Source of the DNA: Phocoena phocoena
Lineage: Eukaryota > Chordata > Mammalia > Artiodactyla > Phocoenidae
DNA: 64,000 nucleotides
Direction of reading: 5' to 3'
Assembly: GCF_963924675.1 (NCBI RefSeq)
Contig: NC_089234.1
Coordinates: forward strand, 22,969,668-23,033,667
Both the position numbers and the translations under genes were made by a program. Position 1 is the first letter of the stretch, and each line of letters begins with the position of its first letter. Positions 23,837 to 36,541 of the stretch are shown piece after piece. The notes below the pieces were generated by a model. That model did no database searches and was not told the DNA's origin. It saw nothing but the letters and a program-made list of their open reading frames with translations.

Positions 23837-25438
23837 CAATTAATTGTGTCTTACATATGTTATAGATCTTCATTTGTATCTTATAATTTAAAATATGTAA
23901 ATATATGAGGTGTTGGACATGTAATTCATTTATCCCTTTAAAGGATATCTAAAAGTTATTTTCTAAAGAGTTCTTTTGAATTTATTTATATTTGTACAAA
24001 TTATTCCATGTAATATCAAATAAAAGCTGATTGAAATATAAATTTACATCTAGTAAATTAATAATCAGGGAGTTAAAAATCCCACTTATTAAAAATAATC
24101 AAATGCAAATATCAACTCAGTTCATTACGTGTTTCCACTTGAAATGTACAGCACTTCTTAATTTGAGGACTCCTGGTTATTCCTCTGTGCCTTATTGTCA
24201 TGGTCCCCAATTACAGCTACCTCTTCCCTTTCTTTTATGGTCTTTGAAATTTTATGTCAAATGTGTCCTTCTATCCTTTCCCAGTGGATCTTTCAGTCCC
24301 ACAGGTAAGTTGTTCCCACTCTATGAACTACATTTTCAGAGGCCTCAATGCTCCTTAATGGGCTTGCAGGACCAGCCATTTCATAAGAGGGCACCAAACT
24401 CATTAGGGAAGGGGAATTGTTCCTACTGTGGTTCTGATAGTCAAAATTTATAGAGTCTACTTTGCAGGTCACAGATCCATCACCTCATGTACGCACTATC
24501 CTCTCTCCCAGAGTTTTATTATCCCCCAGGGCATTTTGCTGATGGCTTCAGTCTTCCAAAGAGTACTTGTCACATCAAGCCTGGATGCTAGAGTGCAAGT
24601 TCCAAACCATATATAATGTGAGATTTATCTGGAGTCCCCTTTTTATTCTTATTGTATAATCATCATAAATAAACTTTCATGTGGAAAAGAAAACAATTAA
24701 TGGTATAGTTTTCAATGCTAAGAAAGAAAACAAATCAAACAACATACACAGACATGCTTATAGATAAATACCAGACAAACCAGAGACCAAAAGGAACATC
24801 CTTTCAGAAAATTTCTTCCAGCACAGCTTTACTTATATTGAAAAGTGTTAGCAACACAAAAATGCATTCGCTTTGCTATGCTCAAACTTACTTTGAAGAT
24901 ATACCATTATACAAATGAGCTAGAAGTTCTTGAATATGTAAGAGTTCATGAAAGCACATTAATGAACATACATGCAAATTTTTAAAATGAGATTCACATT
25001 ATGAATTTCTACGTTGATGCTCTAGATCGACATTATCATTGAACTAGCAACAGGATCATAAAAATTTGTCTGAAAGACCAGCAGAGGAATGAGGCTAATT
25101 ATTTACCCTAAATTTTAAAAAAAGGTGCTTACCTATTAAAAATGTCCTTTCTGAGGGATCAATAAGCACATAAGCCTGTTTAATCATGTTTATATTGTTA
25201 GCGACGGACAGATCAATTAGAGCCAAAGCACCTATGCCTTTTCTTCTAATCAGTGAAAGTGACTATCTTTTCCTAATCACGTTCTAGGAAACGCAGAGTT
25301 TTTCTCTCTGTATTCAATCAAGCAGTAAAAAGCTCCATGCCCTTCCAGTACAGTCCTATGTGTGTTGGTTGGCTACACTGTGTTTTCTGGTTCTATAAAC
25401 CAGAGTGAAATCAAAGTGCAGCAGAAACACGGAACTCT
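23837..25438. other. Unassigned host DNA
   Basis: A 140-codon open frame at 24,031-24,453 has no recognisable domain, and I see no supporting splice signals, so I do not call it a gene. No repeat family recognised. Confidence 0.4.
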
Positions 25439-25439
25439 A

Positions 25440-25612
25440 GAAAGCACATCATTTGTCAGGGGTCTGGGTCCAAACCCTGTCTCACATTTCAGCCATGAGA
25501 CCGCAGGCAATTTACCAAACCTATACAGGCTTCTGTCTTCTCATCTTTAAAAGAAGCTGTGTGGATTAAACGATCTCTACGTTCCCTCCAGAACTAAATG
25601 CTTAAGATCATC
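25440..25612 (+). mobile_element. MIR SINE relic
   Basis: GGTCTGGGTCCAAACCCTGTC, GAGACCGCAGGCAATTTACC, CTTCTCATCTTTAAAAGAAG and GGATTAAACGATCTCTACG match forward MIR in order. Confidence 0.75.
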
Positions 25613-26047
25613 ATCTCTGTGTTTCTAAGTAGAGTCCTGGTTCTAACCAATGGAAACCTTTCTGATGTTTACACATCCCATCATACCTATCCATTATATA
25701 ATTATTTAAAAATTCATTATCTGTGAAATGTGACTTTATTTTTGAAGGGGCTGAAGCCCCTGCCCTGAACGAACACGGTCATCACACATCTACCTTTAAA
25801 ACAAGTGTGTGATATAACTTTGGAGATTTCTCTACCATCCTTCTGTCTTTTCCTTCCTGGGTATCTGGTAGTTCTATGAATTCTGTTCTATTTGCATAGA
25901 ATACATGCATGAGCGGGTAGCCAGGTTATCCACAAGACACAGAGCGATACACTCACAAGAGCAAACAAGACACAAGAAGACCTTTGTAACTGCTTGTTCT
26001 TTTGAGAAAAACTATTGCATTTGATCATCTCCAAAAGGCCCCTTGCA

Positions 26048-27489
26048 TAATAGATAACTATCCCTACCTAAATAATAGATAACTATCCCTACCTAAATAA
26101 TAGATAACTATCCCTACCTAAATAATTAATAGATAACTATCCCTACCTAAATAATTAATAGATAACTATCCCTACCTAAATAATAGATAACTATCCCTAC
26201 CTAAATAATTAATAGATAACTATCCCTACCTAAATAATAACTATCCCTACCTAAATAATAACTATCCCTACCTAAATAAGAGATAACTATCCCTACCTAA
26301 ATAATTAATAACTATCTCTACTTAAATAATAGATAACTATCCCTACCTAAATAATAGATAACTATCCCTACCTAAATAAGAGATAACTATCCCTACCTAA
26401 ATAATTAATAGATAACTATCCCTACCTAAATAATTAATAGATAACTATCCCTACCTAAATAATAGATAACTATCCCTACCTAAATAATAGATAACTATCC
26501 CTACCTAAATAATTAATAGATAACTATCCCTACCTAAATAATTAATAGATAACTATCCCTACCTAAATAATTAATAGATAACTATCCCTACCTAAATAAT
26601 AGATAACTATCCCTACCTAAATAATAGATAACTATCCCTACCTAAATAATTAATAGATAACTATCTCTACTTAAATAATAGATAACTATCCCTACCTAAA
26701 TAATAGATAACTATCCCTACCGAAATAATAGATAACTATCCCTACCTAAATAATTAATAGATAACTATCCCTACCTAAATAATTAATAGATAACTATCCC
26801 TACCTAAATAATAGATAACTATCCCTACCTAAATAATTAATAGATAACTATCCCTACCTAAATAATTAATAGATAACTATCCCTACCTAAATAATAGATA
26901 ACTATCCCTACCTAAATAAGAGATAACTATCCCTACCTAAATAATTAATAGATAACTATCCCTACCTAAATAATTAATAGATAACTATCTTTACCTAAAT
27001 AATTAATAGATAACTATCCCTACCTAAATAATAGATAACTATCCCTACCTAAATAATAGATAACTATCCCTACCTAAATAATTAATAGATAACTATCTCT
27101 ACTTAAATAATAGATAACTATCCCTACCTAAATAATAGATAACTATCCCTACCGAAATAATAGATAACTATCCCTACCTAAATAATTAATAGATAACTAT
27201 CCCTACCTAAATAATTAATAGATAACTATCCCTACCTAAATAATAGATAACTACCCCTACCTAAATAATTAATAGATAACTATCCCTACCTAAATAATTA
27301 ATAGATAACTATCCCTACCTAAATAATAGATAACTATCCCTACCGAAATAATTAATAGATAACTATCCCTACCTAAATAATTAATAGATAACTATCCCTA
27401 CCTAAATAATTAATAGATAACTATCCCTACCTAAATAAGAGATAACTATCCCTACCTAAATAATAGATAACTAACTATCCCTACCTAAA
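26048..27489 (+). repeat. AT-rich minisatellite, 25/29-bp units, about 50+ copies
   Basis: About 1.44 kb of head-to-tail units. The short unit (25 bp) is TAATAGATAACTATCCCTAC plus CTAAA. The long unit (29 bp) has an extra TAAT at its start. Rarer forms lack TAGA (21 bp) or have TAAGAGA. Single-base variants mark individual units: TCTCTACTTAAA at about 26,312, 26,661 and 27,093; CTACCGAAA at about 26,721, 27,153 and 27,344; CTTTACC near 26,990; CCCCTAC near 27,254. The variant pair at 26,661/26,721 recurs exactly 432 bp later, showing that a block of about ten units was duplicated. The edges are abrupt, and no other repeat or gene is inside. Confidence 0.97.
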
Positions 27490-30390
27490 CAAAAATGGGA
27501 AGGAATTCCTACTATTTGACTTATCACTCTTCAACAGCTTTGGTTATAACTTTTGAATTTATAGATGTTTTCCATTAGTTAATCTCCTTTTCCTATTATA
27601 AAATATGTCCTTTTGATTTTAAGCTGCTCTTATGTAATCTTAGAGAAGGCAATGCTTTTGTGGAATTCAGTGTATTTGTACTGCAAGGATATCCTTTAAA
27701 TCCCTCTTATCAAGGAATGTTGGATTTTCCTTCCCAGTCTAAAAATGTAAATGAATGCCTGTTCAAGGCCAGGAAGGGTAGTGGAAGCCTGTTTCTGTTT
27801 CTGGCTCTGAGTGTGAGCAAGTCTGGAAACACTTTAATCACAAAGTAATACAGCATGTTTGGGGGAGACTTAACTCCCCAGACTCTTGTAAAGTTACTGC
27901 TCCAACTCAGCCTCTGGTGTGTAGAGAAAATGCCTCTGGAAAACAAGAATATTGCTTTCAATTAGACCTTACAAATTGGGAAAGCCAGAAAATCTGTACT
28001 AGCAGGCAGGTTTACTATGGGTGATTGTGGACTACATCTGTGCTATGCACTAAATAGTAACTTCCAAAATAAAGAAAAAGAAAACCAAGAAAATCTCACA
28101 CATTTAAAGACATTTGAGAATCCTGGCCTGACTGGCCCACTGTAGGAATAGATTTTTTTGAGCCGCCCATGACTGTATGACCAGCAGGATCTTTCCTTGG
28201 AATAGAACATTTTCTTGTTATGGGTATGAAGAAGGAGACTCCCCTCCCCTTGCTTTTGTCTCTATAAAGGACTTTCAGGAGTCCTCTGAGACCAAGAAGA
28301 TGGCTGAAGGCCAGGAACAGAATCCCTAGTTGCTCACCCAGGACAGGAGCCTTTATTATCCCCAAGATTACAAACATGTATTCAAACAGCCACTTGCTAC
28401 TTCTGAGTTTTCCACTCTACAACTGTCCTTCTGACTCTCACTGGGGTGGGAGAGAAGGAAGGGTCCTGAAGAAGGGACTTCCTATGGTCATCGCATGACA
28501 CATGAAACAGTGTTCACTTCTTGATCTATGGGCTGTAACACACTGATGGGGCACACTGGGTCTCTGGATTGATCTCCTGCAGGAGTCAGACTGAGGCCAA
28601 AATGAACTCCATGAAGAGGGAAAACAACTGTCAGTGTCAGGGGAGGTTCATTCCAGAGTGTTGGACTGAATTCCCAAGGGTTTGCTCTGTCCCACTTCAG
28701 AGCTTTTGAACCATGCAGTTGTCTAAAACTTATTGCTGACAAATAAACTTTTTTAATTGGCCAACTGTTGCCTTTTTTCCCATGTGGTTTAACTGAGAAT
28801 GGCATGAGGAACTTAATCATTTCTTTAGATAAGATTTTTGAGCGATTACTAGATGAAAATGTGGAGAGTAAGTGAAACTCTCTAGGAAGCACATTAAAGC
28901 TGATACATGAGCAGGAGGTGAACATCCCACATGGTTTGAGCCACCTCTTCTTTCTTTTTCTTGTTCCCACTTTCATCTCAAAGAGACATTTTTGGTTTCT
29001 GTGTGTTCCTGTGTTTCAATGTGTTGCTATATAAAGTTCCAAGGCTGAACAGTGCGTCTCATGTGTCAGAGAGTACAATGCAGATGGGAAGCTGGTACTC
29101 TGTCCAGACTGGTTTGGCTCGTCTCTAAATGCCATGAAATTGAACCTCAGTTCCTAAAACAGAGGGAGAACTGATATCCCCACTCCTGAAAGGTAAGAAT
29201 TTTTAGCAAAACAATACTCTCCCTAGGCTTCTTGGCAACAAAGTGGCCTTCCCAGTTAAGACAGATGAGTGATTCGCATAAGTAAATCTGTAGACACCCA
29301 GGCAATCACCCTGTCAGCCAACTGCTATTTCCCTGTGCCTACCTGCAACTGTCAGCCATCTATCTTATGTCAAATTGTCTAATTTAATTGCCCAGGTAGG
29401 TTTGTTTGTGAGCTGCGTTCACTGTGACGGAGGCTGAATGCTGTGGGGAGTCATAGAACACAACACGGAGAAAGAACGTAGCAGGTCCAGCTTGAGCCAC
29501 AGCTGGATTCTACTTCTGATGGGCTTGGTAGTGAGTCTAAGGTGGTACCTACCCTCCTTCATCATTTAATCCTTATAAATTATGTATTACATTATCAGTT
29601 CATTTCTTCCTAACACAAATTTATATAAAATACTACTCTATAAAATACTGCATTAGGCCCTTCTGGGAATTTAAGGATTTATTTGTTAAAGGAAAGGTAC
29701 ATAGATAACTCTTAATATAAAACAGAATTAATGTGGGCTAGAATGGCATAATAGGCTTAATGCCTAGAGAAAGCCTCCTGGAAAAGATAACGTTGACCAG
29801 GGTCTTAAGAGATGAGTAAACATCTTGAATATAGAGGGGTGTAAGGCGTGACACTTCAGGCAGTGCTAGTATGAACACAGACCTAAAGATAGAAAAGCAC
29901 ATGCTTTGTTGCTACTATAACAGAGAAAAATAAAACTACTCGCTTTAAAAGACCTCCAAGAAGACAAAGTTCAAGATCCCCACTGTGCTAGATATAGAAG
30001 TTTCCCAAAATCAGAATTCCAGTCTGCAGAAGGCCCCAGTGAATGAATTCACACTGATGAAACTGAATATTATTCTGACATGCTCCTTGTTTTTTTTTTT
30101 TTTTTAACCCCAAATTGAAGTGCTCTTCTTGACTAGCCAATCAATAATGATCCCTTCTGGTGTGACTTGATTTGGGAAGCATGTTAAGAGAAGGCTTGTC
30201 CTGTTCCATAAAGGAGTCAGAGATTGACTATGGATTAGGAGTCAGCAAAACTATTGTTCTGGTCTTAATACTCGCCGTTGTATGAAAACTCCACAGTACT
30301 TTAGAATGACAATCACAGAATGTAAGAACAGGAAGAAGCTCTTGTTTTTTAAACTTTCATATATGCAGTTATCATTATATAACCTTTGGA
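27490..30390. other. Unassigned host DNA
   Basis: The longest minus-strand frame (28,488-28,976, 162 codons) shows no domain and has no support as an exon. The text at 28,230-28,270 (CCCCTTGCTTTTGTCTCTATAAAGG) is promoter-like and could be part of an old LTR. I could not place it. A T17 run lies near 30,090. Confidence 0.35.
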
Positions 30391-30391
30391 T

Positions 30392-30600
30392 TTAGATTGA
30401 CCAGAATTCAGATTTGCCATTTATCTCACACAACCTTGGGAATATGACATAGCTTTCTGAACCCCAATCTTGTTATCTGTAAAATGGACATAATAATATA
30501 TCACTGAAAAGCTTAGTAGCAGAAAAGTTTGGCAAAGTGTTTTGTATAAAGTAGGCACGTAATTCATAATAGGCTTGTCCCTTTTCTCTCTATCATTGCA
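30392..30600 (+). mobile_element. MIR SINE relic
   Basis: ACAACCTTGGGAATATGACA, AACCCCAATCTTGTTATCTG, TAAAATGGACATAATAATAT and TAAAGTAGGCACGTAATTCA match forward MIR. Confidence 0.75.
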
Positions 30601-31495
30601 TATATAAAGGGTCAGAGACATGATGAGCGAGGTTGAGAAACTCACACCAGCTAATGAAACTAATTAGCAGCAAAAATAGAATGAGAATCAGGTAGTCTTG
30701 TCCCGATACGGCATTCTCTCCTTTCTAACATGATGCTTCTTGAGCCATATTTTCAGCAAAATTTTCATTTTCAGCATGTCAGAGCCCAAGTGGAGTTCAT
30801 TAAACATGTGTCTACAGAACATTAGGAAAAAGGCACCCTTACCTATGACATTCAAGTGAAGGACACATTCTTTTGAAGTTTTTTATATTTAAAATAAGAG
30901 TAAAACCAGGGTGGCCTGATTTTCCTTATCCTACACTTTAACTTTATTCAGTGCTGCTCAGTTAATAATATGGATACGATAAGAACACATCTGTATGCGT
31001 GAACTTAGTTTGTTCTGAATCAGATACCTTCCCCCTTATTTGCAAATTCAGACTAGGAAAGCACAGTGGGTGTCTGATTATCTGATTTTTTTTCACAGAT
31101 ACTGCTTCTGCCGTCCTAATCTCAGGCAGAAAGGAAGGCAACACAGATTCACATGGAACAAGGATAACCAGGGTTAACTGTAACTCAGACCATCAATCAC
31201 TTTGATTGCCCCCAAGGCAGTGTTTTCATTATTTATGCTGCTGGGTGATCTGCTATATTTATAACACAGCAAGTTGTCATGCCTTTAAAAATATGATGGA
31301 TTCCTAAATTAATCCCGTATTCCTTGTCTTGAACTTGAAGCATGGGCAGTCATAAAGAGCACAGAGGTTTCTGTAATCACAAAGTTGAATGCCCATGGGT
31401 CATGATGGAGGACTGATCATTATGTCCAGAATGGGTTTGTGTCAATAATGCTAAAAACTCCCTATATATGCTTACAGATTGAGTGCTGAAATTCA
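30601..31495. other. Unassigned host DNA
   Basis: No gene or repeat recognised. Confidence 0.4.
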
Positions 31496-31499
31496 TTCT

Positions 31500-32110
31500 A
31501 TCAATATTTATCAATGCACTGATATTTCCATGTTCTGTGGGGAATAAAAACATGAATAAGACACGGATTTAACTCCCAGTGGGTTTTGAGTCCACTTACA
31601 ATTAATATTTGAGAACACAGTTTCTGTCTTAGGAGAAGTAAAAGTAAAGTGCTGGAGATTTTGAAAAGTGAGATGCCACTTGTTGCTGAGATTAGGGGTG
31701 ATGATAAAGGTGGCCATGGCATTAGGGGAGATATGAAGAATGGAAAGGTGTTGAGAAGATGTTTACAAAGTGCCATGAGCAAAGAGATAGAAATTGGAGA
31801 GAACAATTGAATAGTGCACAGGAAACTTTTTTTTTGAAGAGAAGGTAGAAGCCAGATCCTGCGAGGTCAAGAGAGAAGTTTTGACTTAATTCTAATGACA
31901 AGCGTATATGATATTTTTATAAGGAAAACTCCCTGTACTGTAAGAAAACAAATTTGCCCATAGAGTTTAGTGTGAATTGGAATGAGCAAAGACATAAATC
32001 AGGTTTATTCTTATTGCAAGAGCACAGATAGTAAGAAAAGACACAGTAGAAGCAGGACTGGAAGATATTGTCATGTTAAAAGGAATGATAAAAGGAAGTA
32101 CAGAGAGAAT
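31500..32110 (+). repeat. Possible ancient interspersed repeat, family not named
   Basis: Words such as GAATAAAAACATGAATAAGA, GAGATGCCACTTGTTGC and GTAGAAGCCAGATCCTGCGA follow an order I associate with a common old mammalian repeat, possibly the same as at 9,840-10,335. Not confirmed. Confidence 0.35.
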
Positions 32111-32139
32111 GAAAACTAAGATTGATGTTGAAATCTGAC

Positions 32140-32705
32140 CCTGTGTCAAGTAGCCAAAGCCCTTACTTTGGCCTACAATGACCTACATGATATGAGCATC
32201 TTTTGCATTGATAAACCCATGTCCTATGATTTTTCCCGCATGCCGACTCCACACTAGACCCACAGGCTTCCCTGAAGACCCTGGAATGAGGCAAGCATAC
32301 TCTAGCATTAGGGATTTGCACCAGAGAAGAGAAAGCTCTTTCCCCTAATAGCTGTGTGGCTCATTCCCTCGCTTTTTGTGAGTCTTTTTTCAAATACCCT
32401 TTTCTCGATGAGGATTACTCTGACACCTTTACTTAAAATTGCAACCCACCTCACTCCCATCCCATAACTAGTGCTTGCCATCTTCCTACTCTCCTTTTAT
32501 CTATATCACTTATTTCCTCACATACAAAAATATAATTTACCTACTTATCTGGTATACCATTTCCTATCTTCCTGTATCTGCTTGCATATAAACTCCACAA
32601 AGGTAGGAATACGTCCATTTTATTTATTGATGTATGCCAGGTACCTAGAAGAGTACCTGACATCTAATATGCGGCTAGTAAATATTTGCTGAATGAATCA
32701 CCAGT
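32140..32705 (+). mobile_element. L2 LINE 3' end
   Basis: Long ordered match to the L2 3' end: GGCCTACAATGACCTACATG, CTCTGACACCTTTACTTAAA, AACTCCACAAAGGTAGGAAT, CAGGTACCTAGAAGAGTACC, and the terminal TAAATATTTGCTGAATGAAT. Sense orientation. Confidence 0.8.
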
Positions 32706-34350
32706 GCAACTTGTTGACTGCTTATCCCTGTCGGTGATTCTTGGATCCCATCATGTTCTGCCAGTCTATGTGTGTATTATGCACAACACGTGGGTCTCCA
32801 CCAGTTTTTTGGATCACTCACAGCGGTTCCACGTTTGATTTTGTTGTATTTACCACTAGGATAAGAATGGCTTGTTCCAACGGATGGAGACTCTGAGAAC
32901 AGTTTAAACAAGAACCTACTTTTCTGTATGTTTGGGAATATCCCTTCCTCCTTGATGCTTTGTAGGCCATTCTAGAGAAATCCTCTGTGTTGCCTCATCA
33001 TTCTAGTCTTACATTATACCTAGGATACTTTGAAATTTTAATTAGGAAATCACTTTAAATTTAGTCATTGGTAATTAATCGCTGTGATTAGAAACTGTTT
33101 TCCATTTTCATCATATGTCCTTTAAATCAAGATGAACATAATGGCAGAAATTTGGCAGAAACAAAGAAAATGATATTTAGTGCGATTTTCAGCTACCCCA
33201 AGTAATTTTCATCTTTTCTCTAGCATCTTCTCCAGGATGGAAACATTTAATTTGTCATCCCAGAACCTGCTCAGTGCCAGACCATCAATACTCTAGACCA
33301 GTCAGAAATATGGTCATTTCTATGTGCGCAGACAGGTGCGTTAAGAGATGAGAAGTTATCAGTAATACTCACTAAATTTTTCTATGTGGATTTCCATTGA
33401 TATCTTGCCTTGTATTTTCTCTTGGCATGTACTAAGCCATAGGACTATGCTCTTACTTGGGATGTAAACTTCAATATTTATGTAAACCTGTATAACAATA
33501 TCAGACACCTTTGGTGATTTTAAGCTATTTGATTTGATGTGTTAAACTTCTTTTCATACAGTCTATATGCAAATTCAGTAAAGCCAGAAAATTGATGATC
33601 AATCAACAGGTAGATCCTGAGTATATACCATGTCACTAACAAAGGGCTGAGAAATGTGGAGTTATAAAAATGTCTCTCCAGTGAGTATTGCTAGACAAAT
33701 AAGCAAAATGTGACAAATAACAAGGGAACAAGGCATAACAAATCATGGCAAATAGCCAAGTTGTGGGTATTTTCCATGAGGTTTAGAAGAAAAAAGATAC
33801 AAGATATTCTGGGATTTTAAAAGTTCATAATGATTACTTTATAATAAGAGTAATACATGTGAACAATAAAACGTTTAGGAAAACATAGATTTTTAAATGA
33901 AGAAAATAAGGTTGTTATTATAACACCTCCCAGAAATCTTCAATTTCAATGTTTCGGTGAATATCATTTCAGTATATTGTATCTCATTCTCCTTTTGTCT
34001 TTCCATGCTTATTGAATGCTCTCAGAAGTAAACAACAACAGCAATAATGTCTAAGATAGTCTTTAAAAATCTCTGAAGGATGACAAAGATTTGGCACACT
34101 TATTGTGCTGACATTCTTCCAAGATCAGTTCATGATCACAAGGTGTTTTCTTGGAAGTAGATTTTAGAGATTAAAAATGTTTAATGACTATAGAGTTGAT
34201 GTCAAGTACCTTATTGTCATCAGCAATGAGAATTTTATGAGGAGATTGCCACACTCATGGGAAATATATACAGTTGAGTATATAGTGTATATGTCTGGAA
34301 ATATGATCAATAACAGATTGTAGCACTTGGCAAAAGCCAAATGTGCAGTG
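32706..34350. other. Unassigned host DNA
   Basis: No gene, RNA or confident repeat recognised. Confidence 0.4.
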
Positions 34351-34351
34351 T

Positions 34352-34515
34352 AGAACTCTTGGTTCACAGATTGGCAGCAACAAGCATATGGCTGGGAGCT
34401 TGTTAGAAATACATGAACTCCGTCCCTGTTTCAGATTCAATGAGTAAACATCTTTTTTTTTCCCCCAAAATTCATAAGTGATTCTTTTGCACATCAATTT
34501 TGAAATCACTTGCAA
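34352..34515 (+). mobile_element. MER5-type hAT DNA transposon relic
   Basis: TTGGTTCACAGATTGGCAGC, GCTGGGAGCTTGTTAGAAAT, then a gap, AAGTGATTCTTTTGCACATC and TTTTGAAATCACTTG follow the MER5 order. The terminal inverted repeats are eroded. Confidence 0.65.
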
Positions 34516-35640
34516 ATATATATTGAGACTGTTCATTGGAGAAAGTACTCAATGAAGCCAGGGAGGTTAGAGACTCTTAGAGGAGCCTCCAGGTATACCA
34601 AAGAATTTCAATATGAGTTATAAAGAAAACAACCAATGACATCGAACTACAACGAAATCAAAACAGGATCCTGAGATGTACATGCATACTTTGGAGACAA
34701 TCAAATAGATGAGCACCACAAAGGGACCAGTGGTTTAAATACAAATTATGGATGAAAGACTTGAAATTGAGGACAGTCTATCCATTAATGCATTTTTCCC
34801 TGCCATTTTGGGGAAAGGTAGCCCAAAAACTATTTTAAAGATGTACCTGGAAATACCAACAAAAATCACTGTTTGAGAAATATTAGCTAATGTCAGAGCT
34901 GAAAGAGAACATTCTTGTTTCACTTTTAGGAAATTATTTATTCTTTAATTATGTACCAGCTAAGAACTTTCCACCTAAGAGAGAGTCAGTCAAAATTTGC
35001 AAACCAGGCTAGACAAACAAGACTACTAGGACAGTTGAGAATATAACACTTATGATTTGTTGGTATATGTGGGAAGAAAATATTGAATCTCTAGTTTTTA
35101 AAATTTATCCTATTTTAAATTTATAATAGTGTTCCTACTGTTTAATATATATGACATTAGTAATATTTAATGCCTATATAGTCTTTAATAAACAATGCAT
35201 TGAGTTTCATATTGAAAAATGTTTTACTGATCAGGATACACTTACCACAAAATTATATATTAACTGATTTCACTATATATATCAGTCTTCCTTTATTAGT
35301 AAATAAACTGTAATGATTTTTTTGCATTTATATTTAAGAGAAGGCTATGTCTCCAAGTATGAGCAATTATTTTAAGAGATATTTAAAATAATCATCATTG
35401 ATAAATTATGCCAATGAGCTTTGTTCTTACATTATTCAATCTCATATGTAAGATTCAAAAGTTACCATTTTACTAGCTAGAGCAGAGCAGCAACAGAAAA
35501 AGTACAAGTGAGTACTTCATAATGGCTTTATGACCATATTGTTATGAACTAGTTGTCTCTAAATAAATGTTGGTTAGTTGATGGGTTGATTACTTAAGTA
35601 ATCACATACCCCCCAGGCACAATGAATAGCAGTACAGTTT
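34516..35640. other. Unassigned AT-rich DNA
   Basis: No gene or repeat family recognised. Confidence 0.4.
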
Positions 35641-35642
35641 AT

Positions 35643-35826
35643 ATCAGTGTTTCTCAAAGATACGTTCCCTATTTTGTCTGTGTCAGATTCATCTAGTGTT
35701 TTCTGAAACACTAGATGGGCACAAGACCATACCTATTCATCATAATATGGGTGGAATCTAGGAATCTGTATTTAACTAAAATGCCCCAAGTTATTCTAAT
35801 GTATATTAAAGTTTGAAAACCAATGA
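35643..35826 (+). mobile_element. MER5A-type hAT DNA transposon relic
   Basis: It opens CAGTGTTTCTCAAAGATACG and closes TTAAAGTTTGAAAACCAATG, eroded forms of the MER5 terminal inverted repeats. GGAATCTGTATTTAACTAAA lies between. Confidence 0.65.
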
Positions 35827-35829
35827 GAT

Positions 35830-36414
35830 TCTAGATCTTTACCTTGATATAAAGGATGACTGTCTTTTAGGACCAAAAGCATACCACAAAATTATTGGAA
35901 GCTTTATTCCCAGAATTTCCATAACTCTCAAATGAAACTATTCTGGAAGGCTACAGCACATCACCCTGATTATTGACATCTTGTTTTGGTAGTTATCCAG
36001 TTATCAAGATTTATTGTAGCATGCGGTAAATATTGACCTCATCATTGGCCTATCATTTACACATTAACTCTGTTCATCTTCTCTGCCTCAGCAGGAAACA
36101 TCTGATGCATCTTTGACTGTGGACACACTGATTTGACCATTTACCTGAAATATGTTGGAGGAATTGAAAGGCAACACTATCGATGAGGAGAGGAGTAGGA
36201 AAAAAATTGATTCATGTAGCAAGATAAATGGGCAGCATTTAAAAAATCAAATGCACTTGCATTTTGAGAAACAAGCTTAAATCATAACATTCAGATGCCA
36301 AAAACACATGTGCAAGAAAACTGTGAATGTAGAAAGTCTGTCTTTATGATGGCAGTATACTGAGCTTTACAATTAAGGTCAGTGTATCTTTATGGAATAA
36401 GTGAAACAATTTTC
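35830..36414. other. Unassigned host DNA
   Basis: No gene or repeat recognised up to the L1 target site. Confidence 0.4.
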
Positions 36415-36429
36415 AAAGGACATAGTGTC
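36415..36429 (+). repeat. Left target-site duplication of L1
   Basis: AAAGGACATAGTGTC, repeated perfectly at 40,805-40,819. It defines the L1 insertion between them. Confidence 0.96.
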
Positions 36430-36541
36430 TGCACCCAACACAGAAGCACCTCAATACATAAGGTAAATACCAACAGTCATAAAAGGGGAAATCGACAGTA
36501 ACACATTCATAGTAGGGGACTTTAACACCCCAATTTCACCA

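Noticed and set aside
24031..24453. 140-codon plus-strand open frame
   Set aside because: No recognisable domain; surrounding text shows no exon signals that I could defend.
26048..27489. Regular repeats resembling a CRISPR array
   Set aside because: There are no unique spacers between repeats; units abut head to tail with only small length changes, and the host is a mammal. It is a minisatellite.
26048..27489. Possible degenerate telomere repeat (minus strand contains TTTAGGTAGGGATAG)
   Set aside because: No run of TTAGGG units; the 25/29-bp period and the TAATAGATAA part do not fit an interstitial telomere.
28488..28976. 162-codon minus-strand open frame in non-repeat DNA
   Set aside because: No recognisable domain and no convincing splice or promoter context; chance length is plausible.
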